Of a stretch of 17,179 nucleotides of DNA, positions 7,491 to 14,919 are shown piece by piece. Origin of the DNA: Acidobacteriota bacterium (GTDB taxonomy: Bacteria > Acidobacteriota > Vicinamibacteria > Vicinamibacterales > CAVVIG01); contig QHWK01000130.1 of the NCBI GenBank assembly GCA_003223775.1, positions 1 to 17,179 of the forward strand. The letters run 5' to 3'. Numbering within the stretch: the stretch's first letter is position 1; every line of letters begins with the position of its first letter. The notes under the pieces are model-generated. The model was given only the letters and a program-made list of their open reading frames with translations. It had not been told where the DNA came from and ran no database searches. A program made the translations under genes and the position numbers.

Positions 7491-7922
7491 CGCCCGCTTC
7501 GTCGCGATTGCGAATCCGATCGGGCCGGTAGAAGCTCGCATCCCACCAGCTCGGATACTCGTAGTGCTTCCAGCTGTCCCACGGCGACGCCAGATCGAGC
7601 GCCTCGTCGCAGCACACCGACGCCGAGGTCTGCGCCATTCGATCGATGTCGGCGCTCTCGAGCTTCTCGAATTCGCTTCGGTGGAAGCCGGGGAACCGCT
7701 CGACGCGCGACTTCGCCACGTCCGCCGCCATCAGCCGGTTGCGGGTGTCGAGCGCGACGTGCCCGATCGGGAGCAGGAAATGCTTGTGCTTGAACCAGTG
7801 CCCGGCCTCGACCACGACATGAAACGGACGGCCACGACGACTTCCAGGCCGTCGAAGTCGAACGTCGCCTTGTCGAGGTCGTCGGCGTCCACGTACTTCA
7901 GACCTGGACGTGGATGATCCAT
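7441..7922 (-). pseudogene. PRC-barrel domain protein, frameshifted
   Basis: The start is ATG 7922, with a strong GGAGG (7928-7932) 5 nt upstream. The first 29 residues, MDHPRPGLKYVDADDLDKAT then FDFDGLEVV, are normal for acidobacterial PRC-barrel proteins. Near 7828-7842 the frame changes, and the protein resumes as GRPFHVVVEAGHWFKHKHFL, then LPIGHVALD and VERFPGFHRSEFEKL. It ends with a CCDEA/W-D-S-W-K-H-Y-E-Y tail and TAG 7441-7443. Alignment by eye with the intact PRC domain at 11524-12657 suggests about 20 codons are missing at the junction. PRC-barrel proteins are small beta-barrels linked to stress and RNA or photosystem assembly; no reaction is known here. The last 50 nt overlap the pseudouridine synthase. 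It is divergent from the M3 peptidase gene. Confidence 0.85.
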
Positions 7923-7927
7923 GTGCT

Positions 7928-7932
7928 CCTCC
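7928..7932 (-). promoter_or_regulatory. Shine-Dalgarno site of the PRC-barrel gene
   Basis: On the minus strand GGAGG lies 5 nt before ATG 7922 and fixes that start. It is one of only three strong ribosome binding sites in the window. Confidence 0.8.
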
Positions 7933-7966
7933 CGGCTTGAAGGCAGCAAAAAGCACGCCCGCGCGT

Positions 7967-7972
7967 TATCAT
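7967..7972 (+). promoter_or_regulatory. -10-like element of the M3 peptidase gene, leaderless arrangement
   Basis: TATCAT lies 9 nt before ATG 7982, and the start codon has no Shine-Dalgarno sequence. A TTGAAG at 7937-7942 is too far upstream (24-nt spacer) to be a standard -35. Confidence 0.5.
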
Positions 7973-7981
7973 GGTCGGCCG

Positions 7982-9835
7982 ATGACGCCGTCCGCCGAAG
8001 CCGCTCCCGCCCCTCAGCTCCGCGAGCGAGAGGTAATCGCCGATCACTTCAAGTGGAACCTTACGGATATTTTTCCCGACTGGAACGCGTGGCAGCAGGC
8101 GTTCGACGAGCTCGACCGGAAGATTGGCGACTACGCGGCGCTCCAGGGAACGCTCGCGTCCGGCGGCGATCGTCTGCTCGCGACGATGCGGCTGTCCGAC
8201 GACATCGGGCAGCTGACATACAAAGTCTGGTATTTCGCGTCGCTGAAATACGACGAGGATCAGCGCGACAACGCGATCAACGCGCGCCGCCAGCAGGTGC
8301 AGATCCTCTTTGCGAAGGCGAACCAGGCGAGCGCGTGGTTCAATCCCGAGCTGCTCAAGATCCCCCTGCAGACAGTACAGCAGTGGATGAGCGAGCGCGC
8401 CGAGCTCGCTGTCTACCGCTTCGCGCTCGAGGATCTCTACCGCCAGCAGGAGCACGTGCTCGACGACAAGGGCGAGCACTTGTTGTCGCTCTCGAGTCGA
8501 TTCGCGTCGAGCCCGCACGACGGCTACGCGGCGCTGTCGACGGCCGACGTGCGGCATCCGCGCATCACGCTCTCGAGCGGCGCGGAGCTCACGCTCACCT
8601 ACGGGCAGTACCGCGCGATTCTCGCGACCAATCGCAATCAGGCGGATCGCGCGACGGCCTTTGCCGCGTACCACACGCTGTTCGCGGCGACGATCAACAC
8701 GTACGCGACGCTCTACAACGCCGTCCTCCAGCGCGACTGGTTCTACTCGCAGGCGCGCGGCTACCGGACGACGCTCGAGGCGGCGCTGCACGGCAACAAC
8801 ATCCCGACGGCGGTCGTCGAGAACCTGATCGAGAGCACGAAGGCGGGCACCGAGCCGCTCCGCCGCTATCACCGGCTGCGCAAGCGCGTCCTCGGGCTCG
8901 ATACGTACCACAACTACGACGCCGCGATTCCGCTCGTCGACTTCGATCGCCAGTATCCGTACGGCGACGTGCTGGGATGGCTGCCGGCATCGGTGGCGCC
9001 GCTCGGTCCGGCGTACCAGCGGCAGATGACCGAGGCGCTCGGCAGCCGCTGGATCGACGTCTACGAGAATCCCGGCAAGCGCAGCGGCGCGTACTCGGCG
9101 CCGGTGTACGGCGTGCATCCGTACATGCTGCTCAACTACAACGACACGCTCGACGCCGTGTTCACGCTGGCCCACGAGATGGGCCACTCGATGCACACGA
9201 TCCTGTCGAACGCGCACCAGCCGTTCGTCTATTCGGCGTACACGATCTTCGTCGCCGAGGTGCCGTCGACGCTGAGCGAGGCGCTCTTCCTCGAGTACAT
9301 GCTGGCGAAGGCGACCGACGAGCGCCAGCGGATCGTCCTGCTGCAGCACGCGATCGACGGCATCGTCGGCACCTTCTACACGCAGGTGATGTTCGCCGAC
9401 TACGAGCTGCAGGCGCACAGGCTGGCCGAGCGCGGCCGGCCGGTGACGGCCGAGGGGCTCGGCGACATCTATATGGACCTGCTGCGCGCGTATCACGGCG
9501 ACGCGCTCGACTGCGACGAGCTCTCGCGCGTCACCTGGGCGCGCATCCCCCACTTCTTCAGCACGCCGTACTACGTGTACCAGTACGCGACCTGCTTCGC
9601 GTCGAGCGCGCAGCTGATGAAGCAGTTGACCACCGGATCGGAGCGCGACCGCCGCGAAGCGATCGATCGCTACCTGACGCTGCTCAAATCAGGCGGCAGC
9701 GATCATCCGATGGCGCTCTTGAAGCGCGCCGGCGTGGATCTCAGCAAGCCCGAAACGATCAGCGCCGTCGTCGAGCAGCTCGACAGCCTCGTGACGAAGC
9801 TCGAGGAGGCGATCGCGTCGCTCGGCGACGCGTAG
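7982..9835 (+). CDS. pepF: Oligoendopeptidase F-like M3 family zinc metallopeptidase
   Basis: This intact 617-residue protein has the usual length for the M3B oligoendopeptidase F group. It opens with HFKWNLTDIFPDW, typical of the family, and an all-helical N-terminal half follows. The zinc site is H398-E399-M-G-H402, with the third ligand E426 in the segment FVAEVPSTLSEALFLEYM. The tail with GGSDHPMALLKRAGVDLSKP is also standard. There is no signal peptide, so it probably degrades short peptides in the cytoplasm. The start is ATG 7982 because the segment upstream has no family similarity and a -10-like TATCAT sits 9 nt before it. It is divergent from the PRC-barrel gene and ends 2 nt from the convergent CoA-binding gene. 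No lesion is present over almost 1.9 kb, in contrast to the genes to its left. Confidence 0.95.
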   Translation: MTPSAEAAPAPQLREREVIADHFKWNLTDIFPDWNAWQQAFDELDRKIGDYAALQGTLASGGDRLLATMRLSDDIGQLTYKVWYFASLKYDEDQRDNAINARRQQVQILFAKANQASAWFNPELLKIPLQTVQQWMSERAELAVYRFALEDLYRQQEHVLDDKGEHLLSLSSRFASSPHDGYAALSTADVRHPRITLSSGAELTLTYGQYRAILATNRNQADRATAFAAYHTLFAATINTYATLYNAVLQRDWFYSQARGYRTTLEAALHGNNIPTAVVENLIESTKAGTEPLRRYHRLRKRVLGLDTYHNYDAAIPLVDFDRQYPYGDVLGWLPASVAPLGPAYQRQMTEALGSRWIDVYENPGKRSGAYSAPVYGVHPYMLLNYNDTLDAVFTLAHEMGHSMHTILSNAHQPFVYSAYTIFVAEVPSTLSEALFLEYMLAKATDERQRIVLLQHAIDGIVGTFYTQVMFADYELQAHRLAERGRPVTAEGLGDIYMDLLRAYHGDALDCDELSRVTWARIPHFFSTPYYVYQYATCFASSAQLMKQLTTGSERDRREAIDRYLTLLKSGGSDHPMALLKRAGVDLSKPETISAVVEQLDSLVTKLEEAIASLGDA

Positions 9836-9837
9836 CG

Positions 9838-10089
9838 CTACGTCACCGTCCTGGTCGGCAGGCGCAGCAGGCTGTGCGTCGCGCCGATGCACTGATCCAT
9901 CACGACCGTCAGGCCGCCGTTCTTCGCCCGTGCCGCGGCGTCCTCGCTGACGATTCCGGTCTGCAGCCACAGCGCCTTCGCGCCGATCATCACCGCTTCG
10001 TCGGCGATGCCCGGCGTATCCTCCGCGCGCCGGAAGACGTCGACGATGTCGATGCGCTCCGGAATGTCGAGGAGCGTGCGGTGGGCCAT
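9838..10089 (-). CDS. CoA-binding domain protein, N-terminally truncated
   Basis: The 83 residues (TLLDIPERIDIVDVFRRAED, IGAKALWLQTGIVSEDAAAR, LTVVMDQCIGATH) match the second half of the small CoA_binding (succinyl-CoA synthetase alpha-like) Rossmann proteins, which are about 135-145 residues long. The first half, with the nucleotide-binding glycine/serine loop and RPSY motif, is missing. An in-frame TAA lies just upstream (starting 12 nt before the ATG), and the permease gene begins only 43 nt away, so there is no room for the missing part. The ATG itself has a -10-like TAAGCT 6 nt upstream, as in other genes here. The promoter and start are therefore probably real, and about 50-60 codons are absent right after the start. 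The product is probably non-functional as written. It is convergent with the M3 peptidase. Confidence 0.75.
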   Translation of the reverse strand: MAHRTLLDIPERIDIVDVFRRAEDTPGIADEAVMIGAKALWLQTGIVSEDAAARAKNGGLTVVMDQCIGATHSLLRLPTRTVT

Positions 10090-10095
10090 CTCCCG

Positions 10096-10101
10096 AGCTT
10101 A
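10096..10101 (-). promoter_or_regulatory. -10-like element of the CoA-binding gene
   Basis: On the minus strand TAAGCT lies 6 nt before ATG 10089, inside the 43-nt gap after the permease gene. It fits the leaderless pattern of the window. Confidence 0.4.
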
Positions 10102-10132
10102 CATCGGGGCGCACGTTCGCGGCCTCGCGCCC

Positions 10133-11431
10133 TCAGAGCCTGCCGCCGGTGCGCCTGATGAAGTAGACGAGCGCGGCGACCGCGAGCACGAGCGCCTCGA
10201 CGCCGAACTCGCGGCGCGTCGCATTCGACAGCAGCCAGAGAATCACGACGGCAGCGAGTATTGGGATCAGCGGGCCCGCGGGAACCGCAAACGGAATCCC
10301 GTCGGCGCGCACGTCGCGGCGCTGCAGCACGTACGATGCTGCGACGCATGTGAGATACAGCGTCAGCGCGGCGACATTGGCGAGCACCGCCAGTTGCGTG
10401 AAGCTGCTGCTGATCGCGACGCTCGCCACGATCGCCGCATAGACGACGATCGCGAGGTACGGCGTGTGGAAGCGCGGGTGAATCGTCGAGAGCACGCGCG
10501 GCAGCACGCCGTCGCGCGAGAAGGCGAAGAGCGCGCGCGGGCTGCCCAGCATGTCGCCCGACACGTAGCCGAACATCGACACGGTGGCGCCGACGAGCAC
10601 GAGCAGGCGTCCGCCGCCGCCGAGCACGCGGCCCGCCGCTTCGGCCAGCGGCGCGTTGGCATACTCGGGCATCGAGGGCCCGAGCAGTCCCTGCGCCACA
10701 CCCTGGATCAGCAGATACATCGTCGTCGTGATCGCGAGGGCGGAGAAGAGCGCGCGCGGCACCGTCCGCGCCGGATCGCGCAGCTCGCCGCTCGGCACGA
10801 GCGCGACCTCGAGGCCCACGAACGCGAAGATGAGGACGATGGCCGTCTGGCCGACGGCCGACGGCGTCGGCACGCCTGGCCAGCGCAGGAAAGCCGGGTT
10901 GACGAACCAGATCCCGGCGACGACCAGCACGACGAGAGGCACCAGCTTGGCCACGGCAACCGCTTCGACCAGCCGTGCGCCGATCGTGACGCCGCGGACG
11001 TTCACGGCGGCGAGCACGGCGAAGAGCGCCGCGATGACCATCGTGCGCGCGGCGGCGGTCGCCGTCGCCGGCCAGAGGACGGCCACCGACCCGGCAAACG
11101 CGCTCGCCACCGAGGACACCGCGAACGTCGCCATCAGGAAGTAGAGCACGCCCGCGAGGAAGCCGACGAAGGGGCCGAACGCGACCTCGACGTACGCGTA
11201 GACGCCGCCGGTCAGCGAGACGCGGCTGCCCGCTGCAGCAAAACAACACACGATCAGCGCCATCAGGAGCGCGCACACGACATAGGCGACCGGCGCGGCC
11301 GGCCCGAGTCCGGCGGCCGCCGCGGCGGGCAGCACGAAAATGCCGGCGCCGATCGTCACGTTGATCACGCTCGCGGTCAGCTGACGCGCGCCGATCGCGC
11401 GAACGAGGCCGGCCTCGGACGGGACAGTCAT
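10133..11431 (-). CDS. APC-superfamily amino acid permease
   Basis: This 432-residue polytopic membrane protein has the signature of the amino acid/polyamine/organocation family. Helix 1 carries the broken-helix motif TIGAGIFVLPAAAAAGLGPA, and GGVYAYVEVAFGPFVGFLAG forms the helix 3 region. FAFVGLEVALVPSGELRDPA in helix 6 and the loop segment SPRALFAFSRDGVLPRVLS are also typical. About twelve hydrophobic segments can be counted. It should import amino acids by proton symport or exchange them across the inner membrane; the substrate cannot be assigned. The start is ATG 11431, with a -10-like TACAGT 8 nt upstream and no Shine-Dalgarno site. It is divergent from the DUF892/PRC gene and is followed in the same direction by the truncated CoA-binding gene. 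No lesion is seen. Confidence 0.93.
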   Translation of the reverse strand: MTVPSEAGLVRAIGARQLTASVINVTIGAGIFVLPAAAAAGLGPAAPVAYVVCALLMALIVCCFAAAGSRVSLTGGVYAYVEVAFGPFVGFLAGVLYFLMATFAVSSVASAFAGSVAVLWPATATAAARTMVIAALFAVLAAVNVRGVTIGARLVEAVAVAKLVPLVVLVVAGIWFVNPAFLRWPGVPTPSAVGQTAIVLIFAFVGLEVALVPSGELRDPARTVPRALFSALAITTTMYLLIQGVAQGLLGPSMPEYANAPLAEAAGRVLGGGGRLLVLVGATVSMFGYVSGDMLGSPRALFAFSRDGVLPRVLSTIHPRFHTPYLAIVVYAAIVASVAISSSFTQLAVLANVAALTLYLTCVAASYVLQRRDVRADGIPFAVPAGPLIPILAAVVILWLLSNATRREFGVEALVLAVAALVYFIRRTGGRL

Positions 11432-11439
11432 GGGCGGCG

Positions 11440-11445
11440 ACTGTA
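11440..11445 (-). promoter_or_regulatory. -10-like element of the permease gene, leaderless arrangement
   Basis: On the minus strand TACAGT lies 8 nt before ATG 11431, with no Shine-Dalgarno sequence between. No clear -35 is seen. Confidence 0.4.
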
Positions 11446-11510
11446 CCTCATCTTTGCCCGCGCGCCGTGGGGCACAACGCTTGCGTAAAGGTCACCGGAA
11501 ACGTTTCCCC

Positions 11511-11515
11511 AGGAG
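11511..11515 (+). promoter_or_regulatory. Shine-Dalgarno site of the DUF892/PRC gene
   Basis: AGGAG lies 8 nt before ATG 11524 and decides that start over an upstream GTG in the same frame at 11467. Confidence 0.8.
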
Positions 11516-11523
11516 CCTCGCGA

Positions 11524-12657
11524 ATGCGCCTCTCCTCACTGAAGGATCTGTATTTCGACGAGCTCGCCGACCTGTACGACGCCGAAACACAGATCGTTCG
11601 AACGCTGCCGCGGCTCGTGGACGCGGCGCGGGCGCCAGAACTGCGGGAATCGTTGAAGAAACACTGCGACGAGTCGCGGCTCCACCTCGAGCGCCTCGAG
11701 CTGATCTTCACGCATTGGGGCGAGCGCCGCCGCTCCAGCCCGTGCGCCGGCCTGGCGGGCATTGTTCAAGAAGCCGACGAACGTCTGAATGAAGCGGCGA
11801 CAGAAGACGTGCGCGACGCGGCGATCATCGGCGCGGCGCAGCGCATCGAGCACTACGAGATCGCGGCGTACGGTTGCGCGCGCACCTACGCGCGCCGGCT
11901 CAACCGGCTCGACGAAGCCCGGCTGTTGCAGGAGACGCTCGACGAAGAGGGACGCACCGATCGCCGGCTCACCGAGCTCGCCGAATCGCACATCAACGAC
12001 GATGCGCGCCTCGAGGCCGATTTCCGGACGTCGACGCCGCCGCGCCGGCTCCGCTACGTGCCCATGGACGTTGTCGCGAAGGGACGCGGCTCGCAAACGC
12101 CGCTCTCGGTGCGCAACGATGCCGGCGACCCCCTCGGCAATCTCGACGGGTTGCTCGCCGACGGCGATCTCGGCGCGGTGCGCTACGCGGTGTTCGACGC
12201 CGGCGGGCTGCTGTCGCACCGCCGGTATCTGCTGCCGATTCGAATGCTCCGCTACGACGAACGGAGCGCGGCGCTGCACGTCTCGATCGACAAGGACGTC
12301 GCGGAGCGGTATCCGGCGTTCGACGCCGACGAATTCGAGAAGCTGAACGACGAGGATCGCGTCGGCTACGAGAGCCGCCTGCTGCAATTCTTCCCGCGCG
12401 AGGAGGCCGCGGCCGGCGCTCCCGACAACCGGGTCGGCGATCTGCCGCCGTGGCTGCTGAAGGGGACGTGGATCACCGTGCCGCCGCGGCGCGCGCAGCG
12501 GCTACCCGACGAAGCGCGCGCGTTCGTCAACGAGTTCTCGCCGGTGCCGTCGGAGTCCTCCGAGCCGAAGCGCGAACGCATGGTCGCGCGCGACCACGAC
12601 GAGGCCGCGCCGCGTGGCGAGACGCCCGCCGCCGCGCCCGACGACAAACCGCGGTAG
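11524..12657 (+). CDS. DUF892 (YciE/YciF ferritin-like) domain fused to a PRC-barrel domain
   Basis: The 377-residue protein has two parts. Residues 1-165 are a four-helix ferritin-like DUF892 domain: LKDLYFDELADLYDAETQIV, SRLHLERLELIF, AAQRIEHYEIAAYG and LLQETLDEEGRTDRRLTELA, with the Glu and His residues of a di-metal site. Residues 178-290 are PRC-barrel-like (VRNDAGDPLGNLDGLLADGD, RYLLPIRMLRYDE, RYPAFDADEFEKLNDED). A tail rich in charged residues and proline follows (340-377). Single-domain YciF proteins respond to osmotic or general stress, and PRC proteins are often encoded near them. Their fusion here suggests a shared stress role, but no reaction is known. The PRC part resembles the broken PRC gene at 7441-7922. 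The AGGAG ribosome site sets the start. The stop lies 9 nt from the convergent amine oxidase gene. Confidence 0.88.
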   Translation: MRLSSLKDLYFDELADLYDAETQIVRTLPRLVDAARAPELRESLKKHCDESRLHLERLELIFTHWGERRRSSPCAGLAGIVQEADERLNEAATEDVRDAAIIGAAQRIEHYEIAAYGCARTYARRLNRLDEARLLQETLDEEGRTDRRLTELAESHINDDARLEADFRTSTPPRRLRYVPMDVVAKGRGSQTPLSVRNDAGDPLGNLDGLLADGDLGAVRYAVFDAGGLLSHRRYLLPIRMLRYDERSAALHVSIDKDVAERYPAFDADEFEKLNDEDRVGYESRLLQFFPREEAAAGAPDNRVGDLPPWLLKGTWITVPPRRAQRLPDEARAFVNEFSPVPSESSEPKRERMVARDHDEAAPRGETPAAAPDDKPR

Positions 12658-12666
12658 AAAGACGCG

Positions 12667-14013
12667 TCACGTCATCTCATGGACGGCCGCCACTTCGGCG
12701 GCCGCCCGCAGGCCGCTCTCCACGGCGCCGTTCATATAGCCCTGCCACTTGATGCTCGTGTGCTCGCCCGCGAGGAACAGACGGCCGGCGGGCCGGCCGA
12801 GCCACGCGCGCAGCGCGGGATCGAACGCGGGATCGAAGAAGGCGTAGCCGCCGCGCGCGAACGCGTCGTCCTCCCACACGATCTGACGAGACGCCGTGAG
12901 CTCGGCGCGGCGCGATCCGAGGAACTCGAGCGTGTCGGCGAGGCCGGCGATTCCCTGGCGCGCGGCGATCGCCTGCGTGGCGTCGCTTGCGCCGCCGCCG
13001 GCGAGGAGCGACAGGATGCCGGCGCGGCCGCGCTGCTCTTCGTTCGCCTCCCAGAGCGCGCCGAACGGGAGCGCGGAGCCGAGGGCGCGCGGGCGTCCCG
13101 GCAGGCGCCAGAAGCGCTTCGAGAACTGCAGCAGCGTTTTGGTCGCGCGGCCGTACTTCAGCGCCGCGATCGCGTCGTGCTGCTGCGCCGGGAGCGCCGG
13201 CGTGATCGGCACGCGGCGAAGCAGCGTCGCCGGCAGCGTCAGCACCGCGTAGTCGCAGGTGATTTGCGACTGCGCGCGCCGGCTCTTGACGGCGACGCGC
13301 ACGACGCGGCCGCGCTGCGAGATCGCGACGACCTCCGTGTTGAGATGCAGCCGCGTTCCGAGCGGCTTCGCGAGCGCCGTCGGGAGCGCGTCGTTGCCGC
13401 CCTCGACGCGGTACATCGCGCCGGGCGCCGGCGCGTCGGCGTCGGAGAACTGATCGACGAGCGCGACGAGCGAGAGCTCCTCCGGATCGGCGAGGAAGAA
13501 GCCGCGCAGGCCGGTCGCCGTCGCGCGCAGATCTTGGTCGGCGTTGACGTCGTCGAGCCACCGCGCCACCGATTGGCGCGCGATCCGCGCGGTGATCGGC
13601 GAATCCCATCGCCGCTCGGCGCGGCGGTACGGCGTCGTCTCGGCGGTGAGCGCGTCGGCGAGCCGATCCCAGCCGCGCAGCGCGCCGCGATGAACGACGC
13701 GCGGTGTTCCCGAGCCGTCCTGACGCACGTAGCCGAAGCCGCCGCGCAGGATGCGCGTCAGCTTCAACCCGACGTCGTTGGCGAGGCGGCGGATCTCCTC
13801 CTGCGCCTCGTCGATCAGATCGCCGCCCGCTTCGGCGTGCTGCTGTTCGGCGAACCCGTCGCGAATGGTCCAGACGCGTCCGCCGACGCGGTCGCGCGCG
13901 TCGACGACGGTGACCGATGCGCCGCGCGCGGCGAGATCGCGCGCGGCGGCGAGGCCTGCGAGTCCGGCGCCCGCGACGAGCACCGACACGCCGTTCAGCG
14001 ACGCTCCCGCCAC
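12667..14013 (-). CDS. Flavin-containing amine oxidase (monoamine oxidase-like, FAD-dependent)
   Basis: This is a 448-residue oxidoreductase. Its N-terminal Rossmann fold has VLVAG-A-G-L-A-G (residues 11-20) and the FAD-binding stretch VVDARDRVGGRVWT (about 36-49). The substrate domain contains MYRVEGGNDALPTALA. The second FAD motif near the end reads LFLAGEHTSIKWQGYMNGAV, typical of monoamine oxidases. It should oxidise an amine to an imine and produce hydrogen peroxide; no conserved substrate residues can be read. The start is GTG 14013, chosen because the Rossmann strand needs the residues that follow and a -10-like TAGAGT lies 6 nt upstream. It converges on the DUF892/PRC gene and is divergent from the sulfurtransferase. 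The gene is intact over its full expected length. Confidence 0.92.
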   Translation of the reverse strand: MAGASLNGVSVLVAGAGLAGLAAARDLAARGASVTVVDARDRVGGRVWTIRDGFAEQQHAEAGGDLIDEAQEEIRRLANDVGLKLTRILRGGFGYVRQDGSGTPRVVHRGALRGWDRLADALTAETTPYRRAERRWDSPITARIARQSVARWLDDVNADQDLRATATGLRGFFLADPEELSLVALVDQFSDADAPAPGAMYRVEGGNDALPTALAKPLGTRLHLNTEVVAISQRGRVVRVAVKSRRAQSQITCDYAVLTLPATLLRRVPITPALPAQQHDAIAALKYGRATKTLLQFSKRFWRLPGRPRALGSALPFGALWEANEEQRGRAGILSLLAGGGASDATQAIAARQGIAGLADTLEFLGSRRAELTASRQIVWEDDAFARGGYAFFDPAFDPALRAWLGRPAGRLFLAGEHTSIKWQGYMNGAVESGLRAAAEVAAVHEMT

Positions 14014-14019
14014 GTGCTC

Positions 14020-14025
14020 ACTCTA
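14020..14025 (-). promoter_or_regulatory. -10-like element of the amine oxidase gene, leaderless arrangement
   Basis: On the minus strand TAGAGT lies 6 nt before GTG 14013, with no Shine-Dalgarno site. It shares the 48-nt divergent region with the sulfurtransferase promoter. Confidence 0.45.
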
Positions 14026-14027
14026 AA

Positions 14028-14055
14028 TGGAAATCGCGGCCGCCTGCGCTAAACT
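14028..14055 (+). promoter_or_regulatory. Promoter of the sulfurtransferase gene (-35 and -10), leaderless arrangement
   Basis: TGGAAA (14028-14033, 4 of 6 to TTGACA) is separated by 16 nt from TAAACT (14050-14055), which lies 6 nt before ATG 14062. It is the best complete promoter in the window. Transcription would start at about the ATG. Confidence 0.5.
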
Positions 14056-14061
14056 TTGCGG

Positions 14062-14919
14062 ATGCTGTCAATGCTCGTGGTGCTGGCCGTGGCGTACGCG
14101 CATCCGGAGCAGCTCGTCGAGACCGACTGGGTTGCCGCGCACGCCGCCGACGCGGGCGTCCGCATCGTCGACATGCGCCAGAGCGGCTATGCGGCCGGGC
14201 ACGTGCCGGGCGCCGTGCACCTGTCGCCGGTCGCGATCCGCGACGCGAACGCGCCGCCGACGTTTCTCCCGACGCCCGCCGCGTTCGAGGCGATGATGGC
14301 GTCGCTCGGCATCGGCGACCGCACGCGCGTCGTCGTGTACGACGAGCGCGGCGGCATCTACGCCGCGCGGCTGTGGTGGATCCTCAACTACTTCGGCCAT
14401 GCGAACGTCGCGCTGATGAACGGCGGCTGGATCAAGTGGATGGCCGAGCAGCGTCCGCTCTCCTCCGAGATGCCGGCGGCGGCCGCGGGTATGCGCTTCA
14501 CCGCGCGTCCGAATCCGAAATGGGTGGCGACGGCGGCCGACGTCGTCGCCGCGATCGACAAGCCGACCGTGAAGATCGTGGACGCGCGCACGACGGCCGA
14601 AATCGAAGGCAAGGATCTCCGCAGCATCCGCCGCGGCGGGTTCGTGCCGTCGTCGATTCCGGTCTACTGGGAGGACTTGCTCGATCCGCAGCGCAAGACG
14701 TTCAAACCGGCCGAGGAGCTGCGGCAGATCTACGAGTCGCGCGGCATCAGGCCGCAGAACGACGTCATCGCGTACTGTCAGGTGGGGATGCGCGCGTCGG
14801 TCGATCTGTTCGCGCTGCACTTGATCGGCTACGACCGGCTGCGGAACTATTATGGCGCCTGGGAAGAGTGGGGCAATCGGGACGATCTGCCGATTGCGAC
14901 GAAGGCAATCAAGAATTAA
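14062..14919 (+). CDS. Two-domain sulfurtransferase (rhodanese/3-mercaptopyruvate sulfurtransferase family)
   Basis: This 285-residue protein has two rhodanese-like domains. The inactive first domain (about 15-135) contains RIVDMRQSGYAAGHVPGAVH and VVVYDERGGIYAARLWWILN. The second (about 155-280) contains KIVDARTTAEIEGKD and the catalytic loop YC239QVGMRAS. Both are followed by the normal tandem-rhodanese ends. The enzyme moves sulfur from thiosulfate or 3-mercaptopyruvate to thiol acceptors such as cyanide. The loop CQVGMRAS matches neither classic type exactly, so the donor is uncertain. A short hydrophobic start (MLSMLVVLAVAYAHPEQ) suggests export with cleavage after about AYA. ATG 14062 is chosen because TAAACT lies 6 nt before it. 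It is divergent from the amine oxidase and overlaps the convergent M28 gene by 11 nt. Confidence 0.9.
   Translation: MLSMLVVLAVAYAHPEQLVETDWVAAHAADAGVRIVDMRQSGYAAGHVPGAVHLSPVAIRDANAPPTFLPTPAAFEAMMASLGIGDRTRVVVYDERGGIYAARLWWILNYFGHANVALMNGGWIKWMAEQRPLSSEMPAAAAGMRFTARPNPKWVATAADVVAAIDKPTVKIVDARTTAEIEGKDLRSIRRGGFVPSSIPVYWEDLLDPQRKTFKPAEELRQIYESRGIRPQNDVIAYCQVGMRASVDLFALHLIGYDRLRNYYGAWEEWGNRDDLPIATKAIKN

Noticed and set aside
7921..10158. Long alternate-frame open stretch (745 residues) over the M3 peptidase gene
   Set aside because: Its composition is dominated by Arg and Ala and has no motif, while the peptidase frame has a complete HExxH protein.
10007..11488. Plus-strand open frame of 493 residues opposite the permease
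   Set aside because: It is a shadow of a clear 12-helix permease on the minus strand, with a low-complexity Arg/His/Asp product.
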